From the NCBI GenBank assembly GCA_016271365.2, contig CM057451.1:371835501-371899500 (forward strand): a DNA stretch of 64,000 nucleotides, in the 5' to 3' direction. The notes below the pieces were generated by a model, which was not told the origin of the DNA, did no database searches, and saw only the letters and a list, made by a program, of their open reading frames with translations. Each line of letters opens with the position of its first letter. The first letter of the stretch is position 1. This stretch comes from Neoceratodus forsteri (taxonomy: Eukaryota; Chordata; Ceratodontiformes; Ceratodontidae). This document shows positions 54,721-64,000 of this stretch, in pieces. Both the position numbers and the translations under genes were made by a program.

Positions 54721-54886
54721 AGGTGCAGCGTAACTAACCTGGAAGGATAGCCTATCCAAAAAAACGGACATAAGATAATACAGATGACCCGTATAAGAAG
54801 GGTCAACAAAGAAGTCTTCACAGCCTAAGATTGAGGGACTGAAGATCAACAACAAAGGTGAGCTCGGGGGATGGAGAGCGTGTGAA

Positions 54887-54990
54887 TGAGTGGTGGAGAC
54901 TCGTCCAGGAAGATCAAGAATTACGGTAGGTACATAATTTCCATATCTTCCATGACATAAAGTCTCCACCACTCATTCACACTAATGGGA
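54887..54990 (-). repeat. DIRS internal complementary region, well preserved
   Basis: AGTGGTGGAGACTCGTCCAG, GAAGATCAAGAATTACGGTA, GGTACATAATTTC, then CAT, then ATCTTCCATGACATAAAGTC, TCCACCACTCATTCACAC. Up to CAT (54942-54944) it equals the 3' tip read on the minus strand. After CAT it equals the 5' tip. It is thus a copy of the junction of a circular form of the element. Confidence 0.92.
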
Positions 54991-55046
54991 GAGTACCGAG
55001 CTAATAATCCCGAGAGAGCGGCAGGAGGGACCCAGAGCTCACAGTT

Positions 55047-55990
55047 TTAGGACAGGAGTCCATTAAGGATGGTTCTGCCAAAAGAAAGATGTCGTCTGGC
55101 ATGGACATCCAGGGCATAGTGCTTGACGAAAGTATGCACTGAGCTCCAGGTAGTCACATTGCAAATATCTGCAATGGGCACATTGCAGATTTCCGCTAGG
55201 GATGCCGCGACTGCTCTAGTAGAGTGAGTGTATACTCTGCCCTCCAGCGCCATGGAATAACAGTGGCGAAGGCATGCAAACAGCCATGCTGAAATGCATC
55301 TGATAGCGACCCTTTGACCCAGCCGGGTCTCGCTGAAGGAAACAAACAGTTGTTGAGCTTTGCAAAAGTCTTTTGTTCTATCTAGATAGAAACGCAAAGC
55401 TTTTTGACATCCAAGGAATGAAGAGAACGCTCTGCTTCATTTTGGAAGTTTGCGAAGTAGGAAGGAAGGACCAAAGGTTGGTTTAGATGGAATTCTGAAG
55501 CAACCTTAGGGAGAAACTTAGGATGGGTTCTAAGAACTACTTTGTCCTTATAAAACACAGTATACGGTGGGTCTGTGACCAAGGCATGCATCTCAGAGAC
55601 CCTGCAGGCTGAGGTAATGGCCACTAGGAAGGCAGTCTTCCAGGTGAGAAATTTCAACTCACAGGTAGCTAGAGGCTCGAAAGGTTTTCGAGTGAGCATG
55701 TCTAGCACAAGATTAATGTCCCAGGCTATGACTGGACGTCTTATAGGAGGTCTGGTATGCAGAATTCCCTTAAGAAACCTCTTAACCACAGGTAACTGAG
55801 CCAGTGACAAGGAAAGTACTGGCTCATGAAAAGCTGAAATGGCACAAAGGTGCACTTTAACTGTAGAGTATTGCAGACATGAATTTGAGAGGTCTAAAAG
55901 GTACTCTAGAACTTTATCTGGTGGGCAGGAAAAAGGAAACAAACAGTATTTTGCACACCAGAGCAAAAAACGCTTCCATTTGACTGCCTA
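55047..55990 (-). pseudogene. DIRS tyrosine recombinase of copy 2a (one shift, one upstream stop)
   Basis: Integrates the circular DNA form of the element. Frame 55966-55382 (194 residues) has the core-binding part (VLEYLLDLSNSCLQYSTVKV) and the catalytic Arg in ACRVSEMHAL (about residue 122). After a one-base shift near 55390, frame 55397-55047 (116 residues) supplies THSTRAVAASL (H58, R61), TTWSSVHTFVKHYALDV with the nucleophilic Tyr (Y94), and a short tail. All catalytic residues are present across the two frames. A TAG at 55988-55990 separates it from the RNase H side in the same frame as the upstream open frame. Confidence 0.88.
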
Positions 55991-56067
55991 AGTTTTCCTA
56001 GTGGCAGGCTTGCGTGCAGCCAGAAGAATATCTGAAACCCTACGAGAGACATTGAACCTGTTCACTT

Positions 56068-57171
56068 CTATCTCTTCAGGAGCCAATCGTGAAGGTGAAG
56101 TGACCTCAGATTGGGGTGCACCACAAGCCCATGAGTCAGAAGGTTCGTCTGAAGGGGAAGCGGTTTCGGAGGAGTTTCCGACATACTGTTGCGTAGTGGA
56201 AACCGTATCTGTCGAGGCCAGAAGGGAGCAATGAGGATCATTTTGTCCCCCTGGGACTCGAATTTGAGAAGTACTCTCTGAATTGGAGGAAGCGGCGGAA
56301 AGGCATACAGAAAGAGTTTTGTCCACCGCAGCCTGAATGCATCCTGACAGAAAATGCCAGGCCCTGGATATCTGGAGTATAAGAGAGGCAGTTTTGTGTT
56401 GAGTGGGGATGCAAAAAGGTCCAGGTCTGGAGTTCCCCACTCTGCGAATAGTGACTGAGCTACGGTTGAGTCGAGGGACCATTTGTGATAATCTGTCTCT
56501 GTTCTGCTGAGATGGTCTGCCAGTTCGTTCTGCACTCCTGGTAGGTAGAACGCCTGAATTAGAGCCTTGTGCTCCAAGCACCATCCCCACACTCTCACTG
56601 CTTCCCTGCAAAAGGGGTAAGAATGAGCACCGCCCTGCTTGTTGATGTAATACATCACTGCTTTGTTGTCCGTTTGAAGGAGAATGTTCTTGTGACAGAG
56701 AATGTCCTTCAAAGCCTGGAATGCATAAAGGATGGCTCTCATTTCTAAGACATTTATGTGAAGTTGGGACTCGTTCTGGGTCCACGTACCGTGAGTGTGG
56801 AGAGTCTGACAGTGAGCTCCCCACCCCATCAGAGACGCATCCGTAGTAATGGAAATCTGATGATCCAGAGGAGCAAAGGGGTCTCCTTCCAGAAGACTGT
56901 CCTCTTGCGACCACCAGGTGAGTGACTTCTTCAGAGGTTCTGTCACTTTGATGAGAAAGGATTGAGGGTGCGTGGTCGGAGACCACTGAGCACTGAGCAT
57001 CCATTGAGAGGTTCTCATGTGGAGGCATGCTAGGGGTACAGTGAACACCGAGGATGCCATGAGACCTAGCATCCACTGCATTGAGAGCTGACACCGAGCT
57101 GCTCTCTCCGCTGTATCGGACCATCTGAAGGATATCGCTCCTCCTGTCCTCTGGAAGAAATGCTTTTGCAC
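56068..57171 (-). pseudogene. DIRS RNase H and linker of copy 2a
   Basis: A 367-residue frame. RNase H degrades the RNA strand during reverse transcription. Catalytic residues are visible: TTDASLMGWGAH (Asp about 111), HINVLEMRAILYA (Glu about 143) and LLQTDNKAVMYYINKQGG (Asp about 168). After RNase H comes the DIRS linker FCQDAFRLRWTKLFLYAF, then APFWPRQIRFPL. It ends at 56068, overlapping the start of the recombinase region, which is typical of DIRS elements. It is in a different frame from RT, which ends sensibly near 57100, so one shift is needed. Confidence 0.85.
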
Positions 57172-58129
57172 AGGAGGTGTCCAGAAGAGTTCCTATGAAA
57201 AGGAGCCTCTGGGAGGGCTGCAACTGCGATTTTTTGAGGTTTAGCAGGACTCCCATGGACGTCTGAAAATGTGAGGCCGTGGCTACGGCATCCAGAGTTC
57301 CTTGCATGGAAGGACTTGCTAGAAGCCAATCATCCAGATATGGGAACACCTGTATTCCGATTTTCCTGAGATGCGCTGCGAGAACTGCACAACACTTTGT
57401 AAAAACTCGCGGCGCCGAGCATAGCCCAAAAGGCAGGACTCTGAACTGATAATACTGGCCCAAAGCTACGAACCTTAGGTATATGTAATGCTTCGGGTGA
57501 ATAGGAATGTGCTGGTAAGCATCCTGCATGTCCAGGGAGGCTAACCAGTAGCGTTGATGAAGCAAAGGTAACAGGGTTCCTAGTGATAACATTTTCAATT
57601 TCTCTTTGGGTAGGAATTTGTTTAATTTTCTGAGGTCCAAAATGGGGTGCATGTCCCCAGTTATCTTTGGAACCAGAAAGTAATGGGAGTAGAACCCTGT
57701 GTTCTGTTGATCCAGCAGAACTACTTCCACTGCCCTGTTGTTCAGAAGGCCTTGTATCTCGGAGGTGAAAAGTTCTGACTGAAGAACTGACAGCCTGGGC
57801 TGTTGTCTGGGGGGACGATCTGGAGGGCTGTCCAAAAGAGTGAGGGAATACCCCTCGCGGATTATCCGGAGGACCCATTTGTCCAAGGTTATGGACTTCC
57901 ATTGATTGTAGAAGTGAGTCAGACGACCTCCCACCGCTGAGGAAGAGTCCTCCTCGGGCAGCTGAGGTGGGACTTGGGCCAACAACTCAGAAGGCGGCAC
58001 TGGGCGCTTTGGGTCCTTGCGCCTTCTGCTGCATTTTCTTTTGAGGCTGAGGGGCTTGGTTTTTACTAAAACCTCCCCTGCCTTTGCCTCAAAAGGACTG
58101 ACGGCTATGAAACTAGTGTTTGTTAACAT
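57100..58129 (-). pseudogene. DIRS reverse transcriptase of copy 2a
   Basis: The frame opening at 58129 reads RT for about 342 residues. The N-terminal signature is GGRLTHFYNQWKSITLDKWV (about residues 68-87), then GFYSHYFLVPKITGDMHPIL, LDMQDAYQHI (199-208) with the first catalytic Asp, QFRVLPFGLCSAPRVFTK, and the polymerase box FPYLDDWLLA (262-271). Beyond about residue 342 the same frame stays open to 55988, but as non-homologous sequence over RNase H, so its 713-residue length is misleading. It overlaps the gag frame by 17 bp at 58113-58129. Confidence 0.88.
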
Positions 58130-59261
58130 CCGCTCGAGAGGGAGCGGGAGGAGGTCGAGCCAATTTAATGGCTGACCTAGTCTTTTGTGTGGCCTCTAGA
58201 GCTTGTTCTGCTTGAGGGCCGAAGAGGTACACACCATTGAAAGGCAACGCCATTACCTGCTGTTGTGCATCATTTGTGAAACCTGAAGTGCGCAGCCAGG
58301 AATGGCGGCGGGTACAAATGCCCGCCGCCACCGCTTGGGAGGCAGTATTGAAGGTGTCCATAGCTGCTTTAACCTGCTGGTTGTTGGACTCAATACCCCT
58401 GGTTATGGTTTGAAGAAGCTCTGAATTAGTATTCGACTCCGGTAGAGCTTCAACCATTTGTTTAAGCGAATGCCAAAGGATATACTCATATTGAGAGAAA
58501 TAGCCTTGGTAGCTGGCAATACGCATACCTAGGGTGGAAGCAGCAAAGACTCTCTTACCCAAAGTGTCTATCTTACGAGATTCTTTGTTAATAGGTCGAG
58601 CTGTAGCAGCTTGGGGAAGGACAACCTTATCATTCTCTGCCAAGACCACAATAGGATCCGGAAAGGCTTGGGATGCCAAAATGGGTCGATCCTTGGGAGC
58701 AGCATATTTCCTATCTATGGACTTAGCCACCGAAGGAATGAGAGCAAGATTATTCCATAGCATTTGAGACAGCGTCTCAAATGAGGGCTGTACCGGAGGA
58801 GTCAAATCCATAGGGATCTCTGGAACATGGAGGTATTGGAGTCTTAATAGTTTCCCAGGATCGATATCTGTAGTTTGGAGAGAAAGAGTGGAATTCAAGT
58901 TTTTCAGCAGAGACTTAAAAGACAGGTCCTCGACCACAGGCTCTGCAGGAGGAATAGATCCTGTTCCTTCCACATCATCACCCAGCCTAAGGTCTGGGTC
59001 AGGCTCAATGTCATCTCCTGACAGTCCAGGAGGGACTGTATGGACAGGAAAGGAGTGAAATTCAGAAGGAAAAGGATTAAAAGAGGAGGAGTCCTGAAGG
59101 CTCGATGACGCCCTAACAGGTCTCGGCACCGAAGAAAGGCATGATGCCAAAAATACGCACAGCGCCGAGGAGCCACATGGCGCCGATGAGGAGCACAACG
59201 CTGAGAAAATCAATGGCGCCGATAGACGTGTCAGCGCCGAAGACAGTGCCGAGCGTGACAT
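58113..59261 (-). CDS. DIRS gag-like ORF1 of copy 2a, C-terminal 382 residues
   Basis: A long intact frame, the main part of gag. It shows PIVVLAENDKVVLPQA, DKESRK-like NKESRKIDTLGKRVFAAS, YFSQYEYILWHSLKQMVEAL, AAGICTRRHSWLRTSGFTND and LPFNGVYLFGPQAEQALEAT. These match blocks in all other gags of the window. The first about 60 residues (MSRSALSSALTRLS...) are low complexity and may not be native, because the upstream N-terminal part is in another frame. The C-terminus overlaps the RT start. Confidence 0.75.
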   Translation of the reverse strand: MSRSALSSALTRLSAPLIFSALCSSSAPCGSSALCVFLASCLSSVPRPVRASSSLQDSSSFNPFPSEFHSFPVHTVPPGLSGDDIEPDPDLRLGDDVEGTGSIPPAEPVVEDLSFKSLLKNLNSTLSLQTTDIDPGKLLRLQYLHVPEIPMDLTPPVQPSFETLSQMLWNNLALIPSVAKSIDRKYAAPKDRPILASQAFPDPIVVLAENDKVVLPQAATARPINKESRKIDTLGKRVFAASTLGMRIASYQGYFSQYEYILWHSLKQMVEALPESNTNSELLQTITRGIESNNQQVKAAMDTFNTASQAVAAGICTRRHSWLRTSGFTNDAQQQVMALPFNGVYLFGPQAEQALEATQKTRSAIKLARPPPAPSRADVNKH

Positions 59262-59289
59262 CGACGCCGAGGGCGTCTAAAATATCCCA

Positions 59290-59959
59290 AGACTCCGAAA
59301 AACAGGATTTGAGGAGAAAGAAGAATGAAAACCAGGAGATAGAGGCATCGGTGTGGCCCCCTGCGCTGCAGCCCTGTGAGGGCGAAAACACTTAAGCGCA
59401 GATTTGACGGCACCGAAGACGACGCCGCGCGACTAGGGAGGCTCAACCGCCCTACCGGATCTCCCAACAAGCCCGAAGGCCCACGAGTGACCAGGCCAGG
59501 CAGCTGGGCCAACCTCCGAGCCCATTGCTCCATAAGAGCAGCCCACTGATGAAACTGCTCATCTGAAGACCTACCAGAGGGCGAGGTAGGGCTCCAATGT
59601 CGAAGACGTTGGCTACCAGAAACAGAAACTGGCAACTCCGAAGGAGGAGACAGTCAACTAGCCCCAATAACTGACTGCCTATGCGCAGACATATCAGAGG
59701 GCGACCCTGAGTGATGCCTTCTCTTTCTCAACCTGTGGGCCGAAGAAGAGCTCGAGACCAAATGTTGCCGAGAGTGCGACCGTCTACTTTTATGTTTTCG
59801 AGGGGACCACCCACCCCCTCGGGTACTGGACTGTCCATTGTCAGAACCCCCCCCCCACTCCGGAAAAGGCGGCGGACCGGACCCAGCCCGGCTGACTGAA
59901 CAGCTTTCATACGAAGTCTCCCTACCATCACCTGACCCGCTCATGGTCGACTCAGTCAA
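59290..59959 (-). pseudogene. DIRS gag N-terminal part of copy 2a (stop and shift)
   Basis: It starts MTESTMSGSGDGRETSYESC at 59959. Ser/Arg/Gly-rich with SPRKHKSRRSHSRQHLVSSS. A TGA at 59654-59656 interrupts the frame, which then continues (QFHQWAALMEQWARRLAQLP) to about 59290. There a shift leads into the frame 59261-58113. The Cys cluster of the gag-only elements is not seen here. Confidence 0.7.
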
Positions 59960-60059
59960 TGTAGGCTGAGACTTCTTTAAACAAGAATAAATAAATTAAG
60001 CGATACTTATTCAAAATATTACTACAAAACAATAAAACTGAAAAACTAAGCTGCTAGTT

Positions 60060-60311
60060 TGAAGTCTGACTCCTGGTGGGCGAGCGACGTCGTCACTGAA
60101 GTGCACTCTATGGTGGGGAAAAAAGGAACTAAGGTGGTTGGAGGGTCGACACCGAGATAGTCATTACCACACGAGCTAGCTCGCGGTGGCCGCCTCCTCG
60201 CTCCATCTCTGCTGTGTGACCCCAGCAAAAAGTTTGCCCACTGGGTGCTAGTGCTCTGGCGCAGTTCCCATTAGTGTGAATGAGTGGTGGAGACTTTATG
60301 TCCAGGAAGAT
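60060..60311 (-). repeat. DIRS 5' terminal inverted repeat
   Basis: TGGTTGGAGGGTCGACACCG, AGATAGTCATTACC, then CAGTTCCCATTAGTGTGAAT and GAGTGGTGGAGACTTTATGT, and the tip CCAGGAAGAT. It is the reverse complement of 54540-54720, with the tip matching the second half of the ICR. Confidence 0.88.
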
Positions 60312-61136
60312 ATGCAGTTACTGCACCTGGGAGCCAGAAACCTGGGCAAGTGTACACCGGGGAATGCTACAAGTCTCGATGGCAGAGAGGGACCTGGCGG
60401 TGGTGGTGGAGTTCAAGATGAACAACTCGGAGACTTGTAGGAGGGCAGCAGCAAAGGCCAACAGGATGCTTGGATGCATCGCTAGCGAGCTCACCTCCAG
60501 AAGGAGGGAAGTGATACTCCCACTGTATAACTGCTTGGTGAGGCCGCACCTCGAGTACTGCGTGCAGTTTTGGAGGCCACATTTAAAGAGGGACATTGAA
60601 CTCCTGGAGAGGGTCCAGAGGAGGGAAACCAAAATGATTTGGGGCTTGGGGGATAGGACCTATAGGAGAGAGGCTCAAAGAGCTAAATATGTACACACTG
60701 GAAGAGAGAAGGAACCGGGGGGACATGATAGAGGTCTTCAGGTACATGAAGGGGATAAATAGGGGAGGAGCAGTAAGGGTGCTCCGAAGGAAGGAGGGGG
60801 AGCAACTAGAGGGCATGGGTGGAAGCTGGAGGGGGAAAGATTAAGGGGAAAAAGGAGGAGGTGCTACATCACTGAAAGGGTGGTGGAGCCATGGAATGCG
60901 CTGCCCAGGGGGCTGGTGGAGGCAGAAACGGTGGAGGAGTTCAAGAGGGGGTGGGACAGGTACAGGGGAAGGGTTCTGGAAGCAAAAACCAGTGCAGCGA
61001 GAATATCTGGGACTGGGAAGGGAGAAGCTAGAGAGGGGCAGCAAGGTCAGCTCCCAGGGTGGGGGCTGACCAGACAAGCAGAATGAAAGACCATTAGGCC
61101 TATTCTGCTGGCTTTTAGCATTTTAGTATGTTACAA

Positions 61137-63141
61137 ATGAGGGCCCGAAGCGTGGAAATCCTTCAAGCTGAGGTAATCACAACTAAAAATAGCACTTTCC
61201 AAAACAAGTAGCACATGTCACAGCTTGCTGCCAGCTCAAAAGGGGGCAAAGTAAGTTTCTCTAAAATGAAATTCAAACGGGGGACCAGACAACCAGACTG
61301 CGGACTGGAGGTTTCAAGTGGAGCATCTCCTTAAGGAAGGTTTTGGAGGCCTCCAACTGAGCAGGATTTTTGCCGTGCACCGGCAGGTGATAGAGATCAC
61401 AGAAAGATGGACCTTCAGTGAGGAATAGCTGAGGCGCAAATTGGACAAATGCAAGAAGTACTCTAAGACCTGGGGTGCCGGGCAAGAAAAAGGGTCCAAA
61501 CCCCTGGCAGTCACTGAAATAGTAAACCTCTTCCACTTCATCGCATATGTCATTCTGGTGGAAGGCTTTCTGTCCTTTCACCAAAACTAGGGCTACTCGG
61601 GAAGAAATCCCGAAGCATGATACAGCTGCGTCCAGAGGTGCCACGTGTGCAAGTGGAGAGATTTGAGGCCCAGGCACACTAGATTGTCCTGCTCTGTGTG
61701 AGAAAGTCGTGAAGGAGAGGCAGAAGTACTGGAGGATCCAACGCTAGCTGCTGTAGCAGGGGGAACCAAATCTGCCGAGGCCAGAGAGGAGCAATGAGGA
61801 TCATGTGTGCGCCCCTCCGCTTGAAGCTTCAGCAGGACCTCCTGCAGAACAGGAAAGGGAGGGAAGGCATACAGAAACCTCCCTCTCCAACAAAGAGACA
61901 GTGCACCTTGCCAGAAAACCACACCTGGGAATGAGCAAGCAAAACCTGGGTAGTTTTGCATTGGATAGGGAGGCAAAGAGGTCCAACTCTGGTCGAACCC
62001 ACTGGTCGAACAAGCCTTCTTCTACCTCTTGCTTCAGTTCTCACTCGTGAGCCCACAAGGTGGTGCAGCCGAGACTGTCTGCCAGGACGTTGTGAATGCC
62101 TGCGATGTGGACTGCTGTCAAGAACAGATTGTGCTGGACTTGCCCAGTACTATACCCGCATCCCCTCCCTGCAAAGGGGGTATGATCAGGTGCCTCCTTG
62201 TTTATGTACCGAACCGTGGCCGTATTGTCTGTCTGGTCGAGAAGAGTTCCCGGGCATAACAGGGTCTGAAATGCCTGGAGAGCATAGAGCACAGCTCTCA
62301 TTTCCAGGACGTTGATGTACAGATGCACTTCCTGTGGTGACCACTTCCCCTGGGTTCGGTGGGCTCCCCAACCCTGACCTGAGGCGTCCGTCGTGAGGGT
62401 CATGGAGGGAGAAGGAGGTGAAAAAGGGCCCCTGAGGAAAGGTTGGATAATTCCTGCCACCAAAGAAGATCCCTCTTCATGCCGCTGTAGACCATGACTC
62501 TGTGGTCCAGGTTTTCCAAGCGCTGATCCCACTGGACCCAGAGTGTCCACTGGGTTACCCTCATGTGCACTCTGGCCAACGGTACAGTGGGAATGGCAGC
62601 CGCCATTAGACCCAACAGCCAAATTACAGAGTGAGCTGTGGTCCAACGAGAGTTGGCCAGAGCAAAGGCTTGCTGCTTCAGGGTATCTGCTCTGTCCGGA
62701 GGAAGGAAGGCCTTGCCCTGGACTGTATCCAGCACCGCTCCAATGAGTTAGAGGCACTGGGAGGGAAAAAGATGGGACTTTAGGTAATTCACCATGATGC
62801 CAAGATGGGAAAAAAGGTCCAGGGTGGCGGAGAGAGACTTCTGCAGACTGCCCTGGGACGGGGCTGACAAAAGCCAGTCGTCCAGGTAGGGGAACACATA
62901 AATCCCCGTGCGGTGTAAAGCCACCGCCACCACCGCTAGGCACTTGGTGAATACCCGAGGTGCCAAGGAGAGGCCAAAGGGGAGAGCCTTGAATTGAAAA
63001 TGGTTCTCCTGGAAAGTGAACCTGAGACAGCGGCGGTGGGCCTGGAGGATAGGGATGTGCAGGTAGGCTTCATGCATGTCCAGCGAACAAAGCCACTGAT
63101 CCTTGAGCAGCAGGGGTAAGAGTCCCTGGAGAGTCAGAAAC
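61137..63141 (-). pseudogene. DIRS family 6 RT, RNase H and recombinase N-terminus (broken)
   Basis: RT frame 63191-62748: LLPLLLKDQWLCSLDMHEAY, LHIPILQAHRRCLRFTFQEN, FKALPFGLSLAPRVFTKCLA and FPYLDDWLLSAPSQGSLQKS, with the catalytic DD intact. RNase H frame 62943-62041: LTTDASGQGWGAHRT, LYINVLEMRAVLYALQAFQT and LDQTDNTATVRYINKE. Recombinase N-terminus frame 61677-61273 with VALVLVKGQKAFHQNDICDE, and 61553-61314 with EYFLHLSNLRLSYSSLKVHL. Both long frames are intact over these domains but shifted against each other. Confidence 0.8.
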
Positions 63142-64000
63142 ATAGAAGTTGACGGCAGATAAGGACCGCAAGGCCCATCCAGTCTGCCCATTTCTTTTTT
63201 TTACCTTATAAATGAGCCATCGGCCTTTGCTCTGTCAATGGCTTATCTATTCATATTCATCTGTATTGCTCCCTTATGCCTATCCCATGCTTGTTTGAAG
63301 CCCTGCACTGTATTCATATCCACCACTTCCTGAGGTAGGCCATTCCATGCATCCAGCACCCTTTCTGTGAAAAATAACTTCCTTACATTATCCCTTAATC
63401 GGCCTACCTCTAATCTCATGCTGTGTCCTCTTGTCCTGCTATTTTTTTATATTGAAACATGTTAGACTCTTTTGCATTGTTAATGGTGTTTGAATGTTTC
63501 AATCATTTCACACCTCTCCCTCCTTTGCTCTAGGGTATACATACAGAGCTCCGTTAATTTGTCCTCATAGGTTTTCTGATGCAGTCCCTGCACCATTTTG
63601 GTTGCCCTTCTCTGGACTGCCTCAATTTGGTTAATGTCCCTGGGAAGGTGTGGCCTCCAGTACTGCATGCAGTACTCCAGATGGGGCCTAACCAGTGTCT
63701 TGTAAAGAGGGATTATTACCTCCCTCTTCCAACCCTACAAATACACCCTAACATCTCCCTTGCCTTATCGACTACCTTAGTGGTCCGCTTGGATGATTTC
63801 AGGTCATCGGTGATGATAATGCCCAAGTCTTTTTCTTCCCTTGTGACTGCCAGCAACTCCCCTCCCAGCCTATAGGTGGCTTCAGGGTTTCTCTTCCCTA
63901 TGTGTATGATCTTGCACTTCTTTGCATTAAACCCCAGTTGCCACTCTTCCAACCGTTTTGCTAGTTTATCCAGATATCTTCTCATTCTGCCCACCCCATC
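63142..64000 (-). mobile_element. CR1-like LINE, 3' end, antisense, cut by window edge
   Basis: It begins at the LINE 3' end (AGGCCCATCCAGTCTGCCCA on the plus strand, complement of GGGCAGACTGGATGGGCCT). Frames on the minus strand have CMQYWRPHLPRDINQIEAVQ, RRATKMVQGLHQKTYEDKLT and, further 5', WQLGFNAKKCKIIHIGKRNP, then REEKDLGIIITDDLKSSKRT. These are canonical CR1 RT C-terminal blocks. It is inserted in the RT of DIRS family 6. Confidence 0.88.

Larger units (their letters stand above)
54487..60311 (-). mobile_element. Complete DIRS retrotransposon, youngest copy (2a)
   Basis: 5.8 kb. 5' terminal repeat about 60060-60311, gag 59959-58113, RT-RNase H 58129-56068, YR 55990-55047, ICR 54887-54990, 3' terminal repeat 54487-54720. 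ATG occurs on both outer sides (54484-54486 and 60312-60314), and CAT is the centre of the ICR. Only a handful of lesions: a stop in gag, frameshifts in gag, RT and YR, and a stop between RNase H and YR. It is inserted in a CR1, whose sequence resumes on the far side. Confidence 0.92.
54363..61136 (+). mobile_element. CR1-like LINE 3' end, split by a DIRS element
   Basis: Left part 54363-54486 (LFADDSKLG, then EALERWSRKRKLRFNAG) and right part 60312-61136 (MILGLG-type C-terminal RT blocks: RLVRPHLEYCVQFWRPHLKR and ELLERVQRRETKMIWGLGDR). When the DIRS copy at 54487-60311 is removed, the CR1 reading continues. It is 5' truncated and inserted in the family 6 recombinase gene. The 3' end is near GCATTTTAGTATGTTA. 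Confidence 0.85.
53307..63141 (-). mobile_element. DIRS element of a fourth family (family 6), split
   Basis: 3' terminal repeat 53307-53500, ICR 53680-53770, YR C-terminus 53780-54362, then a CR1 with a DIRS inside it (54363-61136), YR N-terminus 61137-61680, RNase H about 61690-62700, RT about 62700-63141. RT is cut at 63141 by an antisense CR1. Gag and the 5' end lie beyond the window. It resembles family 5 in its tips (CAGTTAC) but differs in the repeats. Confidence 0.75.

Noticed and set aside
55988..58129. A single 713-residue protein
   Set aside because: Only about the first 342 residues are RT. The rest of the frame overlaps the true RNase H frame (57171-56068) and has no RNase H motifs until the short recombinase-like stretch at its end. 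It is open largely by chance.
1..64000. CRISPR array, prokaryotic operons, or ribosomal RNA
   Set aside because: There are no spaced direct repeats, ribosome-binding sites or rRNA-like sequence. All large repeats are eukaryotic mobile elements.

Overview
This window is vertebrate nuclear DNA. It is almost certainly intronic sequence of an Argonaute gene in an animal with a very large, transposon-packed genome. The only host coding sequence I can support is one intact 135-bp exon (22848-22982, minus strand) with consensus splice sites. It encodes part of the PIWI domain and matches AGO1 best from memory of the family. The introns on either side are at least 22.8 kb and 41 kb long within the window. 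DIRS-type (tyrosine-recombinase) retrotransposons dominate, with CR1-like LINEs, a Tc1 transposon, hAT-like elements, tRNA-derived SINEs and a Gypsy-class LTR element. That mix, with DIRS prevailing, suggests an amphibian, perhaps a caecilian; this is inference.

Layout from left to right. 1-1131: 5' end of an old DIRS element. 1519-1640: hairpin repeat. 1685-4285: recombinase/RNase H/RT part of a second DIRS family. 4286-12078: old DIRS copy (D), interrupted by a gag-only DIRS element (4669-8697) and a CR1 3' end (9988-10451). 12183-12745: solo LTR. 13290-13785: CR1. 13786-17336: gag-only DIRS. 17585-18026: short hAT-like element with 8-bp target duplication. 18176-19800: dead Tc1. 20153-22560: SINE and LINE pieces. 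22848-22982: AGO1 exon. 23058-31165: gag-only DIRS split by an hAT-like element that is itself split by a Gmr1-like LTR retrotransposon. 31190-32018: LINE and SINE pieces. 32107-37534: full-length decayed DIRS. 37538-38395: CR1. About 38870-42766: gag-only DIRS. 42767-64000: a nest about six elements deep, with the youngest DIRS element (54487-60311) at its core.

DIRS parts occur in sense order left inverted repeat, gag, RT-RNase H, tyrosine recombinase (YR), internal complementary region (ICR), right inverted repeat. The ICR matches the joined termini, as expected for integration of a circular intermediate by a tyrosine recombinase. Four elements keep the repeats, the ICR and gag but lack RT and YR; they would depend on a relative for both. 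All twelve DIRS pieces lie on the minus strand, the same strand as AGO1, while all three copies of the LTR element lie on the plus strand. I found no complete host gene, rRNA, functional tRNA gene, CRISPR array or prokaryotic feature.
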